DNA of 47,904 nt, taken from Candidatus Colicola equi (GTDB lineage: Bacteria > Bacteroidota > Bacteroidia > Bacteroidales > Paludibacteraceae). How positions within the stretch are numbered: position 1 is the first letter of the stretch; every line of letters begins with the position of its first letter. Positions 1 to 8,808 of this stretch are shown here, piece after piece. Location: NCBI GenBank assembly GCA_018066175.1, contig JAGHRV010000049.1, positions 1-47,904 on the forward strand, given 5' to 3'. The position numbers and the translations under genes are program-made. The notes below the pieces were generated by a model. The model was not told where the DNA came from. It saw nothing but the letters and a program-made list of their open reading frames with translations, and ran no database searches.

Positions 1-663
1 ACCGGCAGTGGGCAAAAAACATGCACCGGATGTTTCCATTTGTGCCCATTGTTCCTGTGTATAGGTATTTGTTGAAAAGCCACTTCCCATTCCTGCCGTA
101 AACGACAAGCCGCTCGGTATTTCCCAATTGTCAGGCAGGACAATGAGACCTGCAACCTCATTTACTGTGGCAAGCCCATAAAGTTCTGATGCATGAGAGC
201 GGAGTTCATAAAGATACACCCATTCATCTTTGGTCAAAGTGCGCCATGTGCCGGCAGGATCGTCGCCAATTTGATTATATACTCCCCAATCGTAGTTGGT
301 GCCGGCAATGTCTTTTTCTCCATCACCATAGTCAGTAGCAGTAGGGGAGGTCATATAAGGATACTTATCGTTATATCCGCTGGTGCCCCAACCGAAGAGG
401 TCAATCCAGCCATCGTAGGTGGCAGAGATATTGGCATTATCGCATTTAGTGCCATTGGCATAGACATTGCCTTGCGTAGCGTCACCCACATAATCATACT
501 GGTGTTCGGCAAAACGCCAAGTGTTGGTAGAAGCTTGGTATTGCAAGTTACCCGGGGCAAAAGTCACCTTAGTAGTTGGGGACACCGAAAAAGAGCCGGT
601 AGTGCTACCCCATAAAGGAAAAGTAAAAACAATAGTAATAAAAACAAGGATGTATTTTTGCAT
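1..663 (-). CDS. exported protein of unknown function, 3' end outside the window
   Basis: The frame is open without a stop from the ATG at 663 to the window edge, giving at least 221 residues. The first 18 or so residues (MQKYILVFITIVFTFPLWG) are a typical signal peptide, so the protein is exported. After it comes a segment with VTFAPGNLQYQAS, WRFAEHQYDYVGD, WIDLFGWGTSGY and later WRTLTKDEWVYL and GLIVLPDNW. I recognise this as a widespread Bacteroidales secreted family of unknown function; the WR-L--EW and LP-W motifs recall DUF1566/FISUMP-type domains. A good promoter lies at 717-748. The missing part is at the low-coordinate edge. Family recognition is from memory, not from a search. Confidence 0.8.
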   Translation of the reverse strand, partial: MQKYILVFITIVFTFPLWGSTTGSFSVSPTTKVTFAPGNLQYQASTNTWRFAEHQYDYVGDATQGNVYANGTKCDNANISATYDGWIDLFGWGTSGYNDKYPYMTSPTATDYGDGEKDIAGTNYDWGVYNQIGDDPAGTWRTLTKDEWVYLYELRSHASELYGLATVNEVAGLIVLPDNWEIPSGLSFTAGMGSGFSTNTYTQEQWAQMETSGACFLPTAG

Positions 664-716
664 GATTGTTAAGGATTTTATATGGTGCTTAGAGCACTCC
701 GAAATAATTTTCTTTG

Positions 717-748
717 CAAAGGTACTACTTTTTTTATATATTTGCAAA
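717..748 (-). promoter_or_regulatory. Bacteroidetes-type promoter for the exported protein at 1-663
   Basis: On the minus strand TTTG (745-748) is followed after 20 bp by TACCTTTG (717-724), which matches the Bacteroidetes sigma-ABfr consensus. The ATG is about 50 bp downstream. Confidence 0.8.
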
Positions 749-760
749 TAAAAATAGATT

Positions 761-820
761 TTTAAGTCTACTTTTTAGGAAAGAGTCTACTTAATCCGAA
801 AAAGAGTCTATATAATCCGT
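761..820. repeat. three 20-bp direct repeats next to a promoter
   Basis: Units at 761-780, 781-800 and 801-820 share the core A(A/G)(A/G)AGTCTA followed by TTAATCC-like sequence. The last two are nearly identical and the first is degenerate. The spacing of 20 bp is close to two helical turns. The array starts 13 bp upstream of the -33 box of the promoter at 717-748, so it could hold regulator-binding sites (inference). Confidence 0.6.
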
Positions 821-825
821 TACGC

Positions 826-2433
826 CTATTGCCTGAAACTTTTGCGGGTATAGACGAAGAACTCCATCAAGGCGAACAACGTGATAAAACAAGCTATTCC
901 GTATGCCAAGGGACGCGATTCGGGAGGGAAGTGTAACCCTTCAGGGGCAATCAAGATATACGATACACTCACCATCGTCATAAACAACGCCGGAATCATA
1001 GCTATCAGATAACCATATTGACGCAGACTGGGACGGTCCTCATGGTGGAAAAGACGATAGATAAGCAGGTGGTATTTCTTCGTACATGACTGCTTAAACA
1101 GGAACACCGCCCCTGCCCATAAAGTGAAGACCGCCAAGGTTTGGTTAGTCCATGCGAAATAACGCCAAACGACATTAAAATCGACAAATAACATACTGAA
1201 GACGCAGACGAACAGCGGGATGGCAATCCATAGACGATGGCGAATAGGTTTTTGGTCCAAATGCAGGAAATCCGCCACAATCAATCGTGCAGATCTAAGA
1301 GCCGTATCACCAGAGGTGATAGGTGCTGCAATCACACCAATAATAGCCAATAAACCACCTATCGTTCCTAACCACGAACGACTAATCACATCCACCACCA
1401 GCGCAGCTATGTTCTCGCCCTTATGTTCCGCAGCAAAAGCCTGCAAGCCATCAATGCCATACAACCCCTTCTCCGGGTCCGCAAAGAAAGTGCCGGCAGC
1501 CGCAGCCCATATCAATGCCAATATACCTTCCGCCACCATGGCTCCATAGAAAATGATTCGTCCCTGCCGCTCATTGGTCACGCAACGCGCCATGATAGGC
1601 GACTGAGTGCCATGGAACCCCGAGATGGCTCCGCACGCTATACTAACAAACATCATCGGGAAGAGAGGTAAACCGTTCTTTTGACGATTATACAAACCAT
1701 CCGTCAACTCAGGCATTTCGCTACTATGCCAGCCTAACATAACCACCATGATACCCAGACCCATAAATAACAGTATTCCTCCAAAAATAGGATAGAAACG
1801 ACCGATCAACTTATCTACCGGCAACACCGTAGCCATTACGTAGTAAGCAAAGATAATACATACCCACACAATAGGTAAAGTAAAATCGTATCGCGGGAAA
1901 GTACCTAACTGATAGTCCTCATCGTCAAAGAGTAGCATCAAGTCATGGAAAGGTTGCCATGTATCTAACGGACATAAGCCCTGCAATAGCGTAGCCGGTC
2001 CGGAAAGGAAAGTAGTGGTCAATAAAACCAACAAAACCAACGACAAAATACGCATAAATACCTTCACGCCATGCCCCAACTCATCACCCACTATATCGGG
2101 CAACGAGGCTCCCCCCTTGCGGATAGACAGCATACCACTTAAATAATCGTGCACGCCGCCCGCGAAGATCGTTCCGAAAACAATCCATAGGAAGGCCGCC
2201 GGACCAAAGAAAATACCCATGATGGCACCAAAAATCGGCCCCAATCCGGCTATATTAAGAAACTGCACCAGGAAGATACGCCACGGACTCATCGGCACAT
2301 AATCCACTCCGTCTGTCTTGGTCAATGCCGGCGTCTTAGCCGTTGGTTGAACACCAAATACTTTCTCAACAAAAGTTCCGTATAGGATATATCCTACAAC
2401 CAATGCCACAAGGGCAATAATGAATGTAAACAT
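826..2433 (-). CDS. cstA: CstA-family transporter (carbon starvation protein A)
   Basis: A 535-residue polytopic inner-membrane protein of the CstA family, whose characterised members import peptides or pyruvate when carbon is scarce. Family features are the N-terminal segment VPMSPWRIFLVQFLNIAGLG, then GPIFGAIMGIFFGPAAFLW, FAGGVHDYLSGMLS and GAISGFHGTQSPIMARC. Most of the chain is hydrophobic helices. It is shorter than E. coli CstA (about 700 residues), as is usual for Bacteroidetes homologues. It is transcribed alone, divergently from tig, from the promoter at 2456-2487. The substrate cannot be told from the sequence. Confidence 0.9.
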   Translation of the reverse strand: MFTFIIALVALVVGYILYGTFVEKVFGVQPTAKTPALTKTDGVDYVPMSPWRIFLVQFLNIAGLGPIFGAIMGIFFGPAAFLWIVFGTIFAGGVHDYLSGMLSIRKGGASLPDIVGDELGHGVKVFMRILSLVLLVLLTTTFLSGPATLLQGLCPLDTWQPFHDLMLLFDDEDYQLGTFPRYDFTLPIVWVCIIFAYYVMATVLPVDKLIGRFYPIFGGILLFMGLGIMVVMLGWHSSEMPELTDGLYNRQKNGLPLFPMMFVSIACGAISGFHGTQSPIMARCVTNERQGRIIFYGAMVAEGILALIWAAAAGTFFADPEKGLYGIDGLQAFAAEHKGENIAALVVDVISRSWLGTIGGLLAIIGVIAAPITSGDTALRSARLIVADFLHLDQKPIRHRLWIAIPLFVCVFSMLFVDFNVVWRYFAWTNQTLAVFTLWAGAVFLFKQSCTKKYHLLIYRLFHHEDRPSLRQYGYLIAMIPALFMTMVSVSYILIAPEGLHFPPESRPLAYGIACFITLFALMEFFVYTRKSFRQ

Positions 2434-2455
2434 ACTTTTTTATCGTTTCGGGGTA

Positions 2456-2487
2456 CAAAAGTACAAAATTATTTGCATATATGCAAA
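2456..2487 (-). promoter_or_regulatory. promoter of cstA, overlapping the tig promoter
   Basis: On the minus strand the -33 box TTTG (2484-2487) and -7 box TACTTTTG (2456-2463) are 20 bp apart. The -33 box is one half of the 16-bp palindrome TTTGCATATATGCAAA at 2472-2487, whose other half is the -33 box of tig. Confidence 0.8.
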
Positions 2488-2503
2488 AAAAATAGTATCT
2501 TTG
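2472..2503 (+). promoter_or_regulatory. promoter of the tig-clpP-clpX unit
   Basis: TTTG at 2472-2475 and TATCTTTG at 2496-2503 are separated by 20 bp. Just downstream an 8-bp hairpin (CGCTTTTT at 2506-2513 with AAAAAGCG at 2519-2526) lies at the expected transcript start. Confidence 0.85.
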
Positions 2504-2575
2504 CACGCTTTTTATGCGAAAAAGCGAACGACGTTAGGCTAAATAACTGAATTTTAATCAAAAAAAACAACGAAT

Positions 2576-3913
2576 ATGAAAATTGAAAAATCCGAAATCA
2601 AAGACCTGATGGGCTCCATCACGATGACGATTGAACCCGCTGATTATCAGGAAGAAGTGCAAAAAGAGTTGAAACAAATCCGTCAAAAAGCCAACGTACC
2701 CGGTTTCCGTCCCGGTATGGTGCCACTTGGGCTCGTTAAGAAGATGTACGGCAAAGGCGTGATGGCCGAGGTAATCAACAAGACCATCGGGCAAAAATTA
2801 GGTGAGTTCATCGAAAACGAAAAACTGAACGTATTAGGTGATCCCATACCAAACGAGGAGAACACCCCTGCTATCGACTTTGACAATCAAGACACGTTCA
2901 CCTTTGCTTTTGATATCGCCGTAGCTCCTGAGTTTGACGCTAATCTGAATGGCAAGAACAAAGTAGTCAACTACACGATTGATGTGACCGACGAAATGGT
3001 AGATAACCAAGTAAAGGGTTACGCTGAACGCTTTGGCGAATATGTAGATGCCGAGGATGTTAAAGAAGGCGATGTACTCAAAGGCTTGATGAAAGAAGTT
3101 AAGGAAGGCGAAGGCATCCAAAAGGAGAACGCTATGCTCAACCCTGCTTACATAAAGAGCAAGACCATCCAAAAGAAATTCATCGGTGCCAAGAAAGGCG
3201 ACGTGATTACCTTCAACCCTATGAAGGCTTACGAAAGCGAAATCGAAGTATCTTCGATGTTGGATATTAAGAAAGAGGAAGCTAAGGAGCTCAAGAGTGA
3301 CTTCACCTTTGAGATTCAAGGTATCACCCGTCACGAGGCTGCTAAAGTGGATGCCGAACTGTTCGCTAAGGTCTATGGTCAGAACAACGTAAAAGACGAG
3401 GCTGACTTCCGCGCTAAGGTGAAAGCTGAAATCCAAGAGAATATGGCTGAGGACAGCAAATATAAATTTGGATTGGACGTGAAGGCTGCCATTATGAAGA
3501 AGATGGAAAAAGTAGCTATGCCTGAACACTTCCTCAAACGTTGGGTGAAGGCTACCAATGAGAAACTCACGGACGAGCAACTGGAAAAAGACTTCCCTGC
3601 TATGATTGAGGAGCTTAAATGGCATTTGGCTAAGGACCAACTGATGAAGAAATACGACATCAAGGTGGAGAAAGACGAAGTAGAAGCCTACGCCAAGGAA
3701 GTGGCTAAGATGCAATTCATGCAATATGGTTTGATGCACGTTGAGGATCAGTACCTGACCAGTTACGCTCAGGAGATGCTCAAGAAAGATGACCAACTGC
3801 GCGGCATCGTAGAGCGCGTTGCTGAGAATAAGATTTATGCAGCACTCAAGGCTGTGATTAACGTAGAAGAAAAAACAATCAGTCACGCTGACTTTGGTAA
3901 ATTATTTGCATAA
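2576..3913 (+). CDS. tig: trigger factor, ribosome-associated chaperone
   Basis: A 445-residue trigger factor. It binds the ribosome exit tunnel and shields nascent chains. The N-terminal ribosome-binding domain carries the signature around residues 38-52 (KANVPGFRPGMVPLGLVKKM). The middle region (about 155-245) is where the FKBP-type isomerase domain sits in E. coli; it looks degenerate here, as in other Bacteroidetes. The C-terminal 190 residues are the charged helical arms. Its TAA stop overlaps the next ATG (TAATG), so translation of the following gene is probably coupled. It stands first in a unit with clpP and clpX, a common arrangement that links folding and proteolysis. Confidence 0.95.
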   Translation: MKIEKSEIKDLMGSITMTIEPADYQEEVQKELKQIRQKANVPGFRPGMVPLGLVKKMYGKGVMAEVINKTIGQKLGEFIENEKLNVLGDPIPNEENTPAIDFDNQDTFTFAFDIAVAPEFDANLNGKNKVVNYTIDVTDEMVDNQVKGYAERFGEYVDAEDVKEGDVLKGLMKEVKEGEGIQKENAMLNPAYIKSKTIQKKFIGAKKGDVITFNPMKAYESEIEVSSMLDIKKEEAKELKSDFTFEIQGITRHEAAKVDAELFAKVYGQNNVKDEADFRAKVKAEIQENMAEDSKYKFGLDVKAAIMKKMEKVAMPEHFLKRWVKATNEKLTDEQLEKDFPAMIEELKWHLAKDQLMKKYDIKVEKDEVEAYAKEVAKMQFMQYGLMHVEDQYLTSYAQEMLKKDDQLRGIVERVAENKIYAALKAVINVEEKTISHADFGKLFA

Positions 3914-4881
3914 TGAAACGCACCACCCTAACCATCATCACCCTCTTATCTGCCGTCTTGGCGATGGCCACCCCATATCAAGTGGGTGACTATGTAGAAA
4001 TAGACAGTGTACCCGGCTTGGTGGTAGCTGTGGATTCGACAGGCGAGCACGGACTAATCATGTCCGTGCCGGCATTACGCAGTCAGGATGCTGAACAATG
4101 GTTACAAGCGGCTAATCAGCAATTGCAGGACCAGTATAAGCATGCTAAGAAATACGCCATTCGTCACCAGAATCGCAAGAAAGGTTTTCGTGGTGATACG
4201 GCTCAAGTAGATAGCATCTACGCTACTCAGTCGCGCATCTTAACGCAAATGAGTGCTATGCCTCGCTTGCCTCATCATGCTCAACTCACCGAACAACAAT
4301 GGCGCGAACATATTCGGCCGATGGTAGAACGCAGCAACGAAAGCGGCATTCATAACCAACAAGCCATCACGGCGTACTGTGCCGAACAAGGACTATTTGA
4401 AGGCATGTACTTCCCCGAGACTTATTGGGCTACTCTATTAGGCGAAGGTTGGTTCATACCCGGAACGGCCGAGCTGGAGCAAGTGGCAACAGCCATCTAC
4501 GGTGGTGTAGGTCGCGAGCACCGTATTCCCGCTAAGTACCGCACCAAACGTAAACGCGTGGAGCACGTACATGAACCTTTGCTTAAACGCTACGACCGCG
4601 TATCGTACGCACGATACAATAGTTTTATCCGCAATACCGACTATCAGTTGCTCTTCCCTCTCAAGGTGATGAGTTCCACTCCTGTCGGTTGCGCATGGGG
4701 ACAAGAACATAAACAGAAGACCCGCTCTACGGATAACGACTATGCTGCTCGTTACTACAGCATGGATATCAAACGCAGAGGATGGTACTTTATCTTCAGT
4801 ACCGCCAGCGAGTATCAAGTTATTCGCGAGAATGGACAAATGCGCATTCCATTGAGTGTATGCGCCTTCCGTATATTCTAA
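3913..4881 (+). CDS. exported protein of unknown function between tig and clpP
   Basis: 322 residues with a clear signal peptide (MKRTTLTIITLLSAVLAMA, cut near residue 19). The mature N-terminus has the pattern VDSTGEHGLIMS, and residues about 165-200 read WATLLGEGWFIPGTAELEQV. Both resemble the start and centre of DUF1566/FISUMP-like exported domains (G-V-DSTG-HGL and GW-LP---EL), but I am not certain of the family. It overlaps tig by one base and clpP starts 5 bp after it, so it is co-transcribed with cytoplasmic quality-control genes although its product leaves the cytoplasm. No catalytic motif was recognised. Confidence 0.85.
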   Translation: MKRTTLTIITLLSAVLAMATPYQVGDYVEIDSVPGLVVAVDSTGEHGLIMSVPALRSQDAEQWLQAANQQLQDQYKHAKKYAIRHQNRKKGFRGDTAQVDSIYATQSRILTQMSAMPRLPHHAQLTEQQWREHIRPMVERSNESGIHNQQAITAYCAEQGLFEGMYFPETYWATLLGEGWFIPGTAELEQVATAIYGGVGREHRIPAKYRTKRKRVEHVHEPLLKRYDRVSYARYNSFIRNTDYQLLFPLKVMSSTPVGCAWGQEHKQKTRSTDNDYAARYYSMDIKRRGWYFIFSTASEYQVIRENGQMRIPLSVCAFRIF

Positions 4882-4886
4882 ATGAT

Positions 4887-5546
4887 ATGAAAAACGATTT
4901 CTTACACTTTGCCGTGGACCGCGGCCTTAACTCCATGCATGTTGAGAAAGTCATGCAGGATAGTTATGTATCTCCCTCTATCCTGGAGGAACGCCAGTTG
5001 AACGTCACTCAGATGGATGTATTCTCACGACTGATGATGGACCGTATTATCTTCTTGGGCACCCAGATAGACGATTATACAGCCAATGTGATCCAGGCTC
5101 AATTATTATACTTAGATAGTGCCGACTCGGATCGCGACATACATGTTTACCTGAATACTCCCGGCGGTTCGGTTTATGCCGGATTAGGTATTTATGACAC
5201 GATGCAGTTTGTCAAGTCCAATGTCACCACAATGTGCACCGGTATGGCAGCCTCGATGGGTGCTGTACTGCTGGTAGCCGGAGCGAAAGGTATGCGTGCC
5301 GCATTACCCCACTCTCGCGTGATGATTCACCAGCCCATGGGAGGTATTCAAGGACAGGCCTCGGATATAGAGATTACGGCCAAAGAGATACTGAAACTCA
5401 AAGATGAACTCTATCAAATCATCGCCGACCATAGTGGTCAGACCATTGACAAAATCCGTCAGGATGCAGACCGCGACTATTGGATGACTGCTAACGAAGC
5501 GTTGTCCTATGGTATGATTGATAAGGTGTATTCAAAGAAGGAATAA
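4887..5546 (+). CDS. clpP: ClpP serine protease subunit
   Basis: A 219-residue ATP-dependent Clp protease proteolytic subunit. It forms the tetradecameric chamber that degrades proteins unfolded by ClpX. The catalytic triad is visible: Ser123 in MAASMGA, His148 in RVMIHQP, and Asp197 in DADRDYW; the spacings 25 and 49 equal those of E. coli ClpP. The start is taken at 4887 (MKNDFLHFA), five bases after the upstream stop. The frame stays open back to 4782, but that stretch overlaps the upstream gene and does not resemble ClpP. Its stop overlaps the clpX start (TAATG), so the partner subunits are translationally coupled. Confidence 0.95.
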   Translation: MKNDFLHFAVDRGLNSMHVEKVMQDSYVSPSILEERQLNVTQMDVFSRLMMDRIIFLGTQIDDYTANVIQAQLLYLDSADSDRDIHVYLNTPGGSVYAGLGIYDTMQFVKSNVTTMCTGMAASMGAVLLVAGAKGMRAALPHSRVMIHQPMGGIQGQASDIEITAKEILKLKDELYQIIADHSGQTIDKIRQDADRDYWMTANEALSYGMIDKVYSKKE

Positions 5547-6787
5547 TGAAGAAAAAACCAATATGTAGTTTCTGTGGACGCTCCATGCCACAGATGTTCC
5601 GTGGGGAAGATGATTCGTATATCTGCTACGACTGCATTGAGAACGGACATAAAATGGTAGCGCAGATGATAGCCGAGTCTGCCAAGACAGATACGATTGA
5701 AGGTGTATCGTTAGACACACTGCCTAGGCCTGCTGCTATCAAGGAGTTCTTGGATCAGTTCGTGATTGGACAAGACGATGCTAAACGCTTCCTATCTGTT
5801 GCCGTCTATAACCACTATAAACGTCTATTGCAGAACCAAAGCAAGGACGAGACCTATAAGGATGTGGAGATTGAGAAATCCAACATCATCATGGTGGGGT
5901 CAACGGGCACCGGTAAGACGCTCATGGCGCGCACCATTGCTAAGATGCTGGCAGTACCCTTCACCATTGTGGATGCTACTGTACTCACCGAAGCCGGATA
6001 TGTAGGCGAAGATGTGGAGAGTCTGCTTACGCGGCTCCTGCAAGAAGCCGACTACGATGTAGCCAAAGCCGAAAAAGGTATCGTCTTTATTGACGAGATA
6101 GATAAGATTGCTCGCAAGAGCGACAACCCCAGTATCACGCGGGACGTGAGTGGAGAAGGCGTGCAACAGGGGCTGCTCAAACTGCTGGAAGGCAGCATAG
6201 TGAATGTGCCACCTGAAGGAGGACGTAAGCATCCTGAGCAAGAGTTTATTCATATCAATACCCAGAATATCTTGTTTATCTGCGGAGGTGCTTTTGATGG
6301 CATCGAACGCAAGATAGCACAACGACTCAATACACAAGTAGTGGGCTTTGATGCGCAACAAAAGCAGAAAATAGACAAGAACGACTTGCTGCAATACATC
6401 GCTCCTCAGGACCTTAAGGCCTTTGGACTTATTCCTGAGATCATCGGTCGTCTGCCTATTCTCACTTATCTCAAGCCGCTGGATCGCGAAGCATTGCGTC
6501 GCATCTTAGTAGAACCCAAGAACGCCATTACCAAGCAGTACCAAAAACTGCTCTCCATGGATGGTGTTAAACTCACTTTCACTGCCGAGGCTTTGGACTA
6601 TATCGTGGATAAAGCCATCGAGTTTAAAGTGGGTGCTCGCGGATTACGCGCGTTGGTAGAAACGGTCATGATGGATTTGATGTTCAGCATTCCCGGACAA
6701 AAAGTAAGCGAGCTCCAAATTACTAAGGAACTCGCTCAAGAGAAAATAGAGAAGGCCGATAGTCTTAAACTACAGAACGCTGTTTAA
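5546..6787 (+). CDS. clpX: ClpX, AAA+ unfoldase of the ClpXP protease
   Basis: 413 residues, the normal length. The N-terminal zinc-binding domain has Cys7, Cys10, Cys27 and Cys30. Walker A is GSTGTGKT (about 118-125), the pore loop GYVG (151-154) and Walker B IVFIDEID (179-186). A GGRKHP segment and sensor motifs follow. It recognises tagged or folded substrates, unfolds them with ATP and feeds them to ClpP. The gene runs 18 bp into the 3' end of the convergent S41 protease gene and no terminator hairpin is visible between the two. Confidence 0.97.
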   Translation: MKKKPICSFCGRSMPQMFRGEDDSYICYDCIENGHKMVAQMIAESAKTDTIEGVSLDTLPRPAAIKEFLDQFVIGQDDAKRFLSVAVYNHYKRLLQNQSKDETYKDVEIEKSNIIMVGSTGTGKTLMARTIAKMLAVPFTIVDATVLTEAGYVGEDVESLLTRLLQEADYDVAKAEKGIVFIDEIDKIARKSDNPSITRDVSGEGVQQGLLKLLEGSIVNVPPEGGRKHPEQEFIHINTQNILFICGGAFDGIERKIAQRLNTQVVGFDAQQKQKIDKNDLLQYIAPQDLKAFGLIPEIIGRLPILTYLKPLDREALRRILVEPKNAITKQYQKLLSMDGVKLTFTAEALDYIVDKAIEFKVGARGLRALVETVMMDLMFSIPGQKVSELQITKELAQEKIEKADSLKLQNAV

Positions 6788-8383
6788 GGTCTCTACTGCC
6801 TTGCGGGTAATTTCGTCATCCCGTTCAAAGAGAGGGAAGAAACCTTCGTCACCTAATATATTGCGTACAATATAGGCATTGATTAGTCGCGTCAGCAATG
6901 GTCGCGACTTTTCTATTTGTTCATTATTAGGCTCCAGTCCTTTCTCCTTAGCAAACGCCACGAACTGAGGCATCCAATTAGCCGATATGAGGTACAACTC
7001 CAGCGAGCGCCAATCCTTATATTGCTCCAATTGCCGGCGATGTTTCTCGGTGTATTGGAAAGCAAACTGGTACGTATAGGCTCTATTCACACAGACATTG
7101 GAATAAGGTGTATTAAGCGATGTATCACGTCCCACAAAGATATCCGGCATGATACCGCCACCGCCATGTACTATCCGACCCGACTTGGTGTAATAAACAG
7201 TTGTGTCCTGATGGATGCTATCCTCGGAGAAGAACTCCCCACGTTCAAAGCGGTCCAACAGTTCCTTCTGATAATCATCCTGCTTACCTAACGTATAAGG
7301 TTTTTGTATGCTGCGTCCGGAAGGCGTGTAGTAACGCGCCACCGTCAGTCGGACAGCGCTGCCATCAGGGAATGGGTATTGCTGCTGCACCAGTCCCTTA
7401 CCAAACGATCGGCGACCGATGATTTGTGCGCGGTCGTTATCCTGCATAGCCCCTGAAAAAATCTCGCTGGCGGATGCCGAGAAATCGTCAATAAGCACCA
7501 CCATAGGCACCTTCTGGAATCGTCCTGCACCATTGGCACGAGCTTCATACTTGGGATAAGCACGGCCTTGCGAATAAACAATCAAATCGCCGGAAGGCAG
7601 GAACTCATTGGCCATCCGGATAGCTTGCTCCATATAACCGCCGCTATTCTCGCGCAAGTCAATGATATAGCCCTCGGCTCCTTTTGAGCGCAAGGTAGCC
7701 AGCGCCGATATAAACTCGTCATAGGTGTTTTCACCAAACTTATTAGCACGAACAAAACCTATCTTATGTCCATCTTTCTCGATGATGAACTTAGCATCCA
7801 CGGAATGAACAGGTATATCACCACGGGTAATCGTGTAGCGCAGCACTTCCGGTACGCCGGCGCGACGCACGCCAATGGTCACCTTGGTACCTTTTTCGCC
7901 ACGCAAGGTATGCATCACTTTCTCGTTATTGATCTTCTTGCCCACAAAAACAGAGTCATTCACTTCAACCAGCTTATCACCGGCTAATAAACCGATGCTC
8001 TCGCTGGGGCCACCTGATATGACAGCAATGATACAAACGGTGTCCTCCTGAATGGAGAACTGCACACCGATACCGGAGAAAGAGGATGACAACTCAGAGT
8101 TAACCATATCCAGGTCTTTCTTAGTAATATACGACGAGTGCGGATCCAGTTTCTGCACAATACTCTGCATCACTTCATCCGTTATACTATCTACGTCCAC
8201 AGCATCTACATAAGCATTATCCACCATCTGTAGCAATTGGTCTATCTTGCTGGTAGACGAGAAAATCTGTCCATTCTGGATATAAAAACGCTGCGCATTG
8301 GCTTTATTGGAAATGGCATTGCCCAATAGGAAACCCACCAATAGGAAAACAATCGTTAATGTAGGTAAGAGGTACTTCTTCAT
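6770..8383 (-). CDS. S41-family C-terminal processing protease
   Basis: 537 residues with an N-terminal membrane/signal segment (residues about 5-22), so it acts in the periplasm. Order of domains: helical N-region, PDZ domain (about 100-175, SFSGIGVQF and GGPSESIGL), then the protease core. The Ser/Lys dyad is placed at Ser304 (FSASASEIF) and Lys329 (SFGKGLVQ), 25 residues apart as in Ctp[10 protein letters not shown] is the conserved strand before the oxyanion region. Such enzymes trim C-termini of exported proteins. It is the last gene after mpl and the deaminase gene on the minus strand, 2 bp after the latter. Confidence 0.92.
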   Translation of the reverse strand: MKKYLLPTLTIVFLLVGFLLGNAISNKANAQRFYIQNGQIFSSTSKIDQLLQMVDNAYVDAVDVDSITDEVMQSIVQKLDPHSSYITKKDLDMVNSELSSSFSGIGVQFSIQEDTVCIIAVISGGPSESIGLLAGDKLVEVNDSVFVGKKINNEKVMHTLRGEKGTKVTIGVRRAGVPEVLRYTITRGDIPVHSVDAKFIIEKDGHKIGFVRANKFGENTYDEFISALATLRSKGAEGYIIDLRENSGGYMEQAIRMANEFLPSGDLIVYSQGRAYPKYEARANGAGRFQKVPMVVLIDDFSASASEIFSGAMQDNDRAQIIGRRSFGKGLVQQQYPFPDGSAVRLTVARYYTPSGRSIQKPYTLGKQDDYQKELLDRFERGEFFSEDSIHQDTTVYYTKSGRIVHGGGGIMPDIFVGRDTSLNTPYSNVCVNRAYTYQFAFQYTEKHRRQLEQYKDWRSLELYLISANWMPQFVAFAKEKGLEPNNEQIEKSRPLLTRLINAYIVRNILGDEGFFPLFERDDEITRKAVETLNSVL

Positions 8384-8385
8384 AA

Positions 8386-8808
8386 TTATTCATCAAAAGG
8401 CATATAGTCCACTTGTATGCCTACTTTTTTAAGTAATTCTATTCCGTCCATGATACGGTATTGCTCGCCATAGACGACGCGCTTGATACCGGATTGGATA
8501 ATTAGTTTACTGCATTCCATACATGGCGAAGCCGTCACGTATAAGGTAGCGCCATCGGATGAGTTATGGGAGCGTGCCACCTTGGTAATCGCATTCGCCT
8601 CAGCATGCAACACGTAGGGGAAGGATACGTTATTATCGTCCTCGCATTTATTCTCAAATCCCGAAGGGGTACCATTGTATCCATCCGAGATAATCATTTG
8701 ATCCTTGACTAATAAGGCACCTACTTTGCGGCGCACACAATAAGAATTTTCGGACCAAGTACGCGCCATCTTCATATATAAATGGTCCCGTTTGAGTTGT
8801 TTATCCAT
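8386..8808 (-). CDS. deoxycytidylate deaminase family protein
   Basis: 140 residues of the cytidine/deoxycytidylate deaminase fold. Zinc ligands are His68 of HAE (68-70, Glu70 the proton shuttle) and Cys96 and Cys99 of PCMEC. The N-terminal DGYNGTPSGF and the spacing fit dCMP deaminases (dCMP to dUMP, feeding thymidylate synthesis), and the same fold is called ComEB in other annotations. The start ATG lies inside the 3' end of mpl (8-bp overlap), which suggests coupled translation. Substrate assignment is from family resemblance. Confidence 0.9.
   Translation of the reverse strand: MDKQLKRDHLYMKMARTWSENSYCVRRKVGALLVKDQMIISDGYNGTPSGFENKCEDDNNVSFPYVLHAEANAITKVARSHNSSDGATLYVTASPCMECSKLIIQSGIKRVVYGEQYRIMDGIELLKKVGIQVDYMPFDE

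Noticed and set aside
193..615. 140-codon plus-strand ORF
   Set aside because: It lies opposite the minus-strand exported protein, which has a signal peptide, family motifs and a promoter; the plus frame has no recognisable domain.
2834..3886. 350-codon minus-strand ORF opposite tig
   Set aside because: It is the antisense of trigger factor and its length follows from the codon use of tig; no family resemblance.
4782..4886. N-terminal extension of ClpP by 35 codons
   Set aside because: The segment overlaps the upstream coding region and does not resemble ClpP; the ATG at 4887 gives the usual length.
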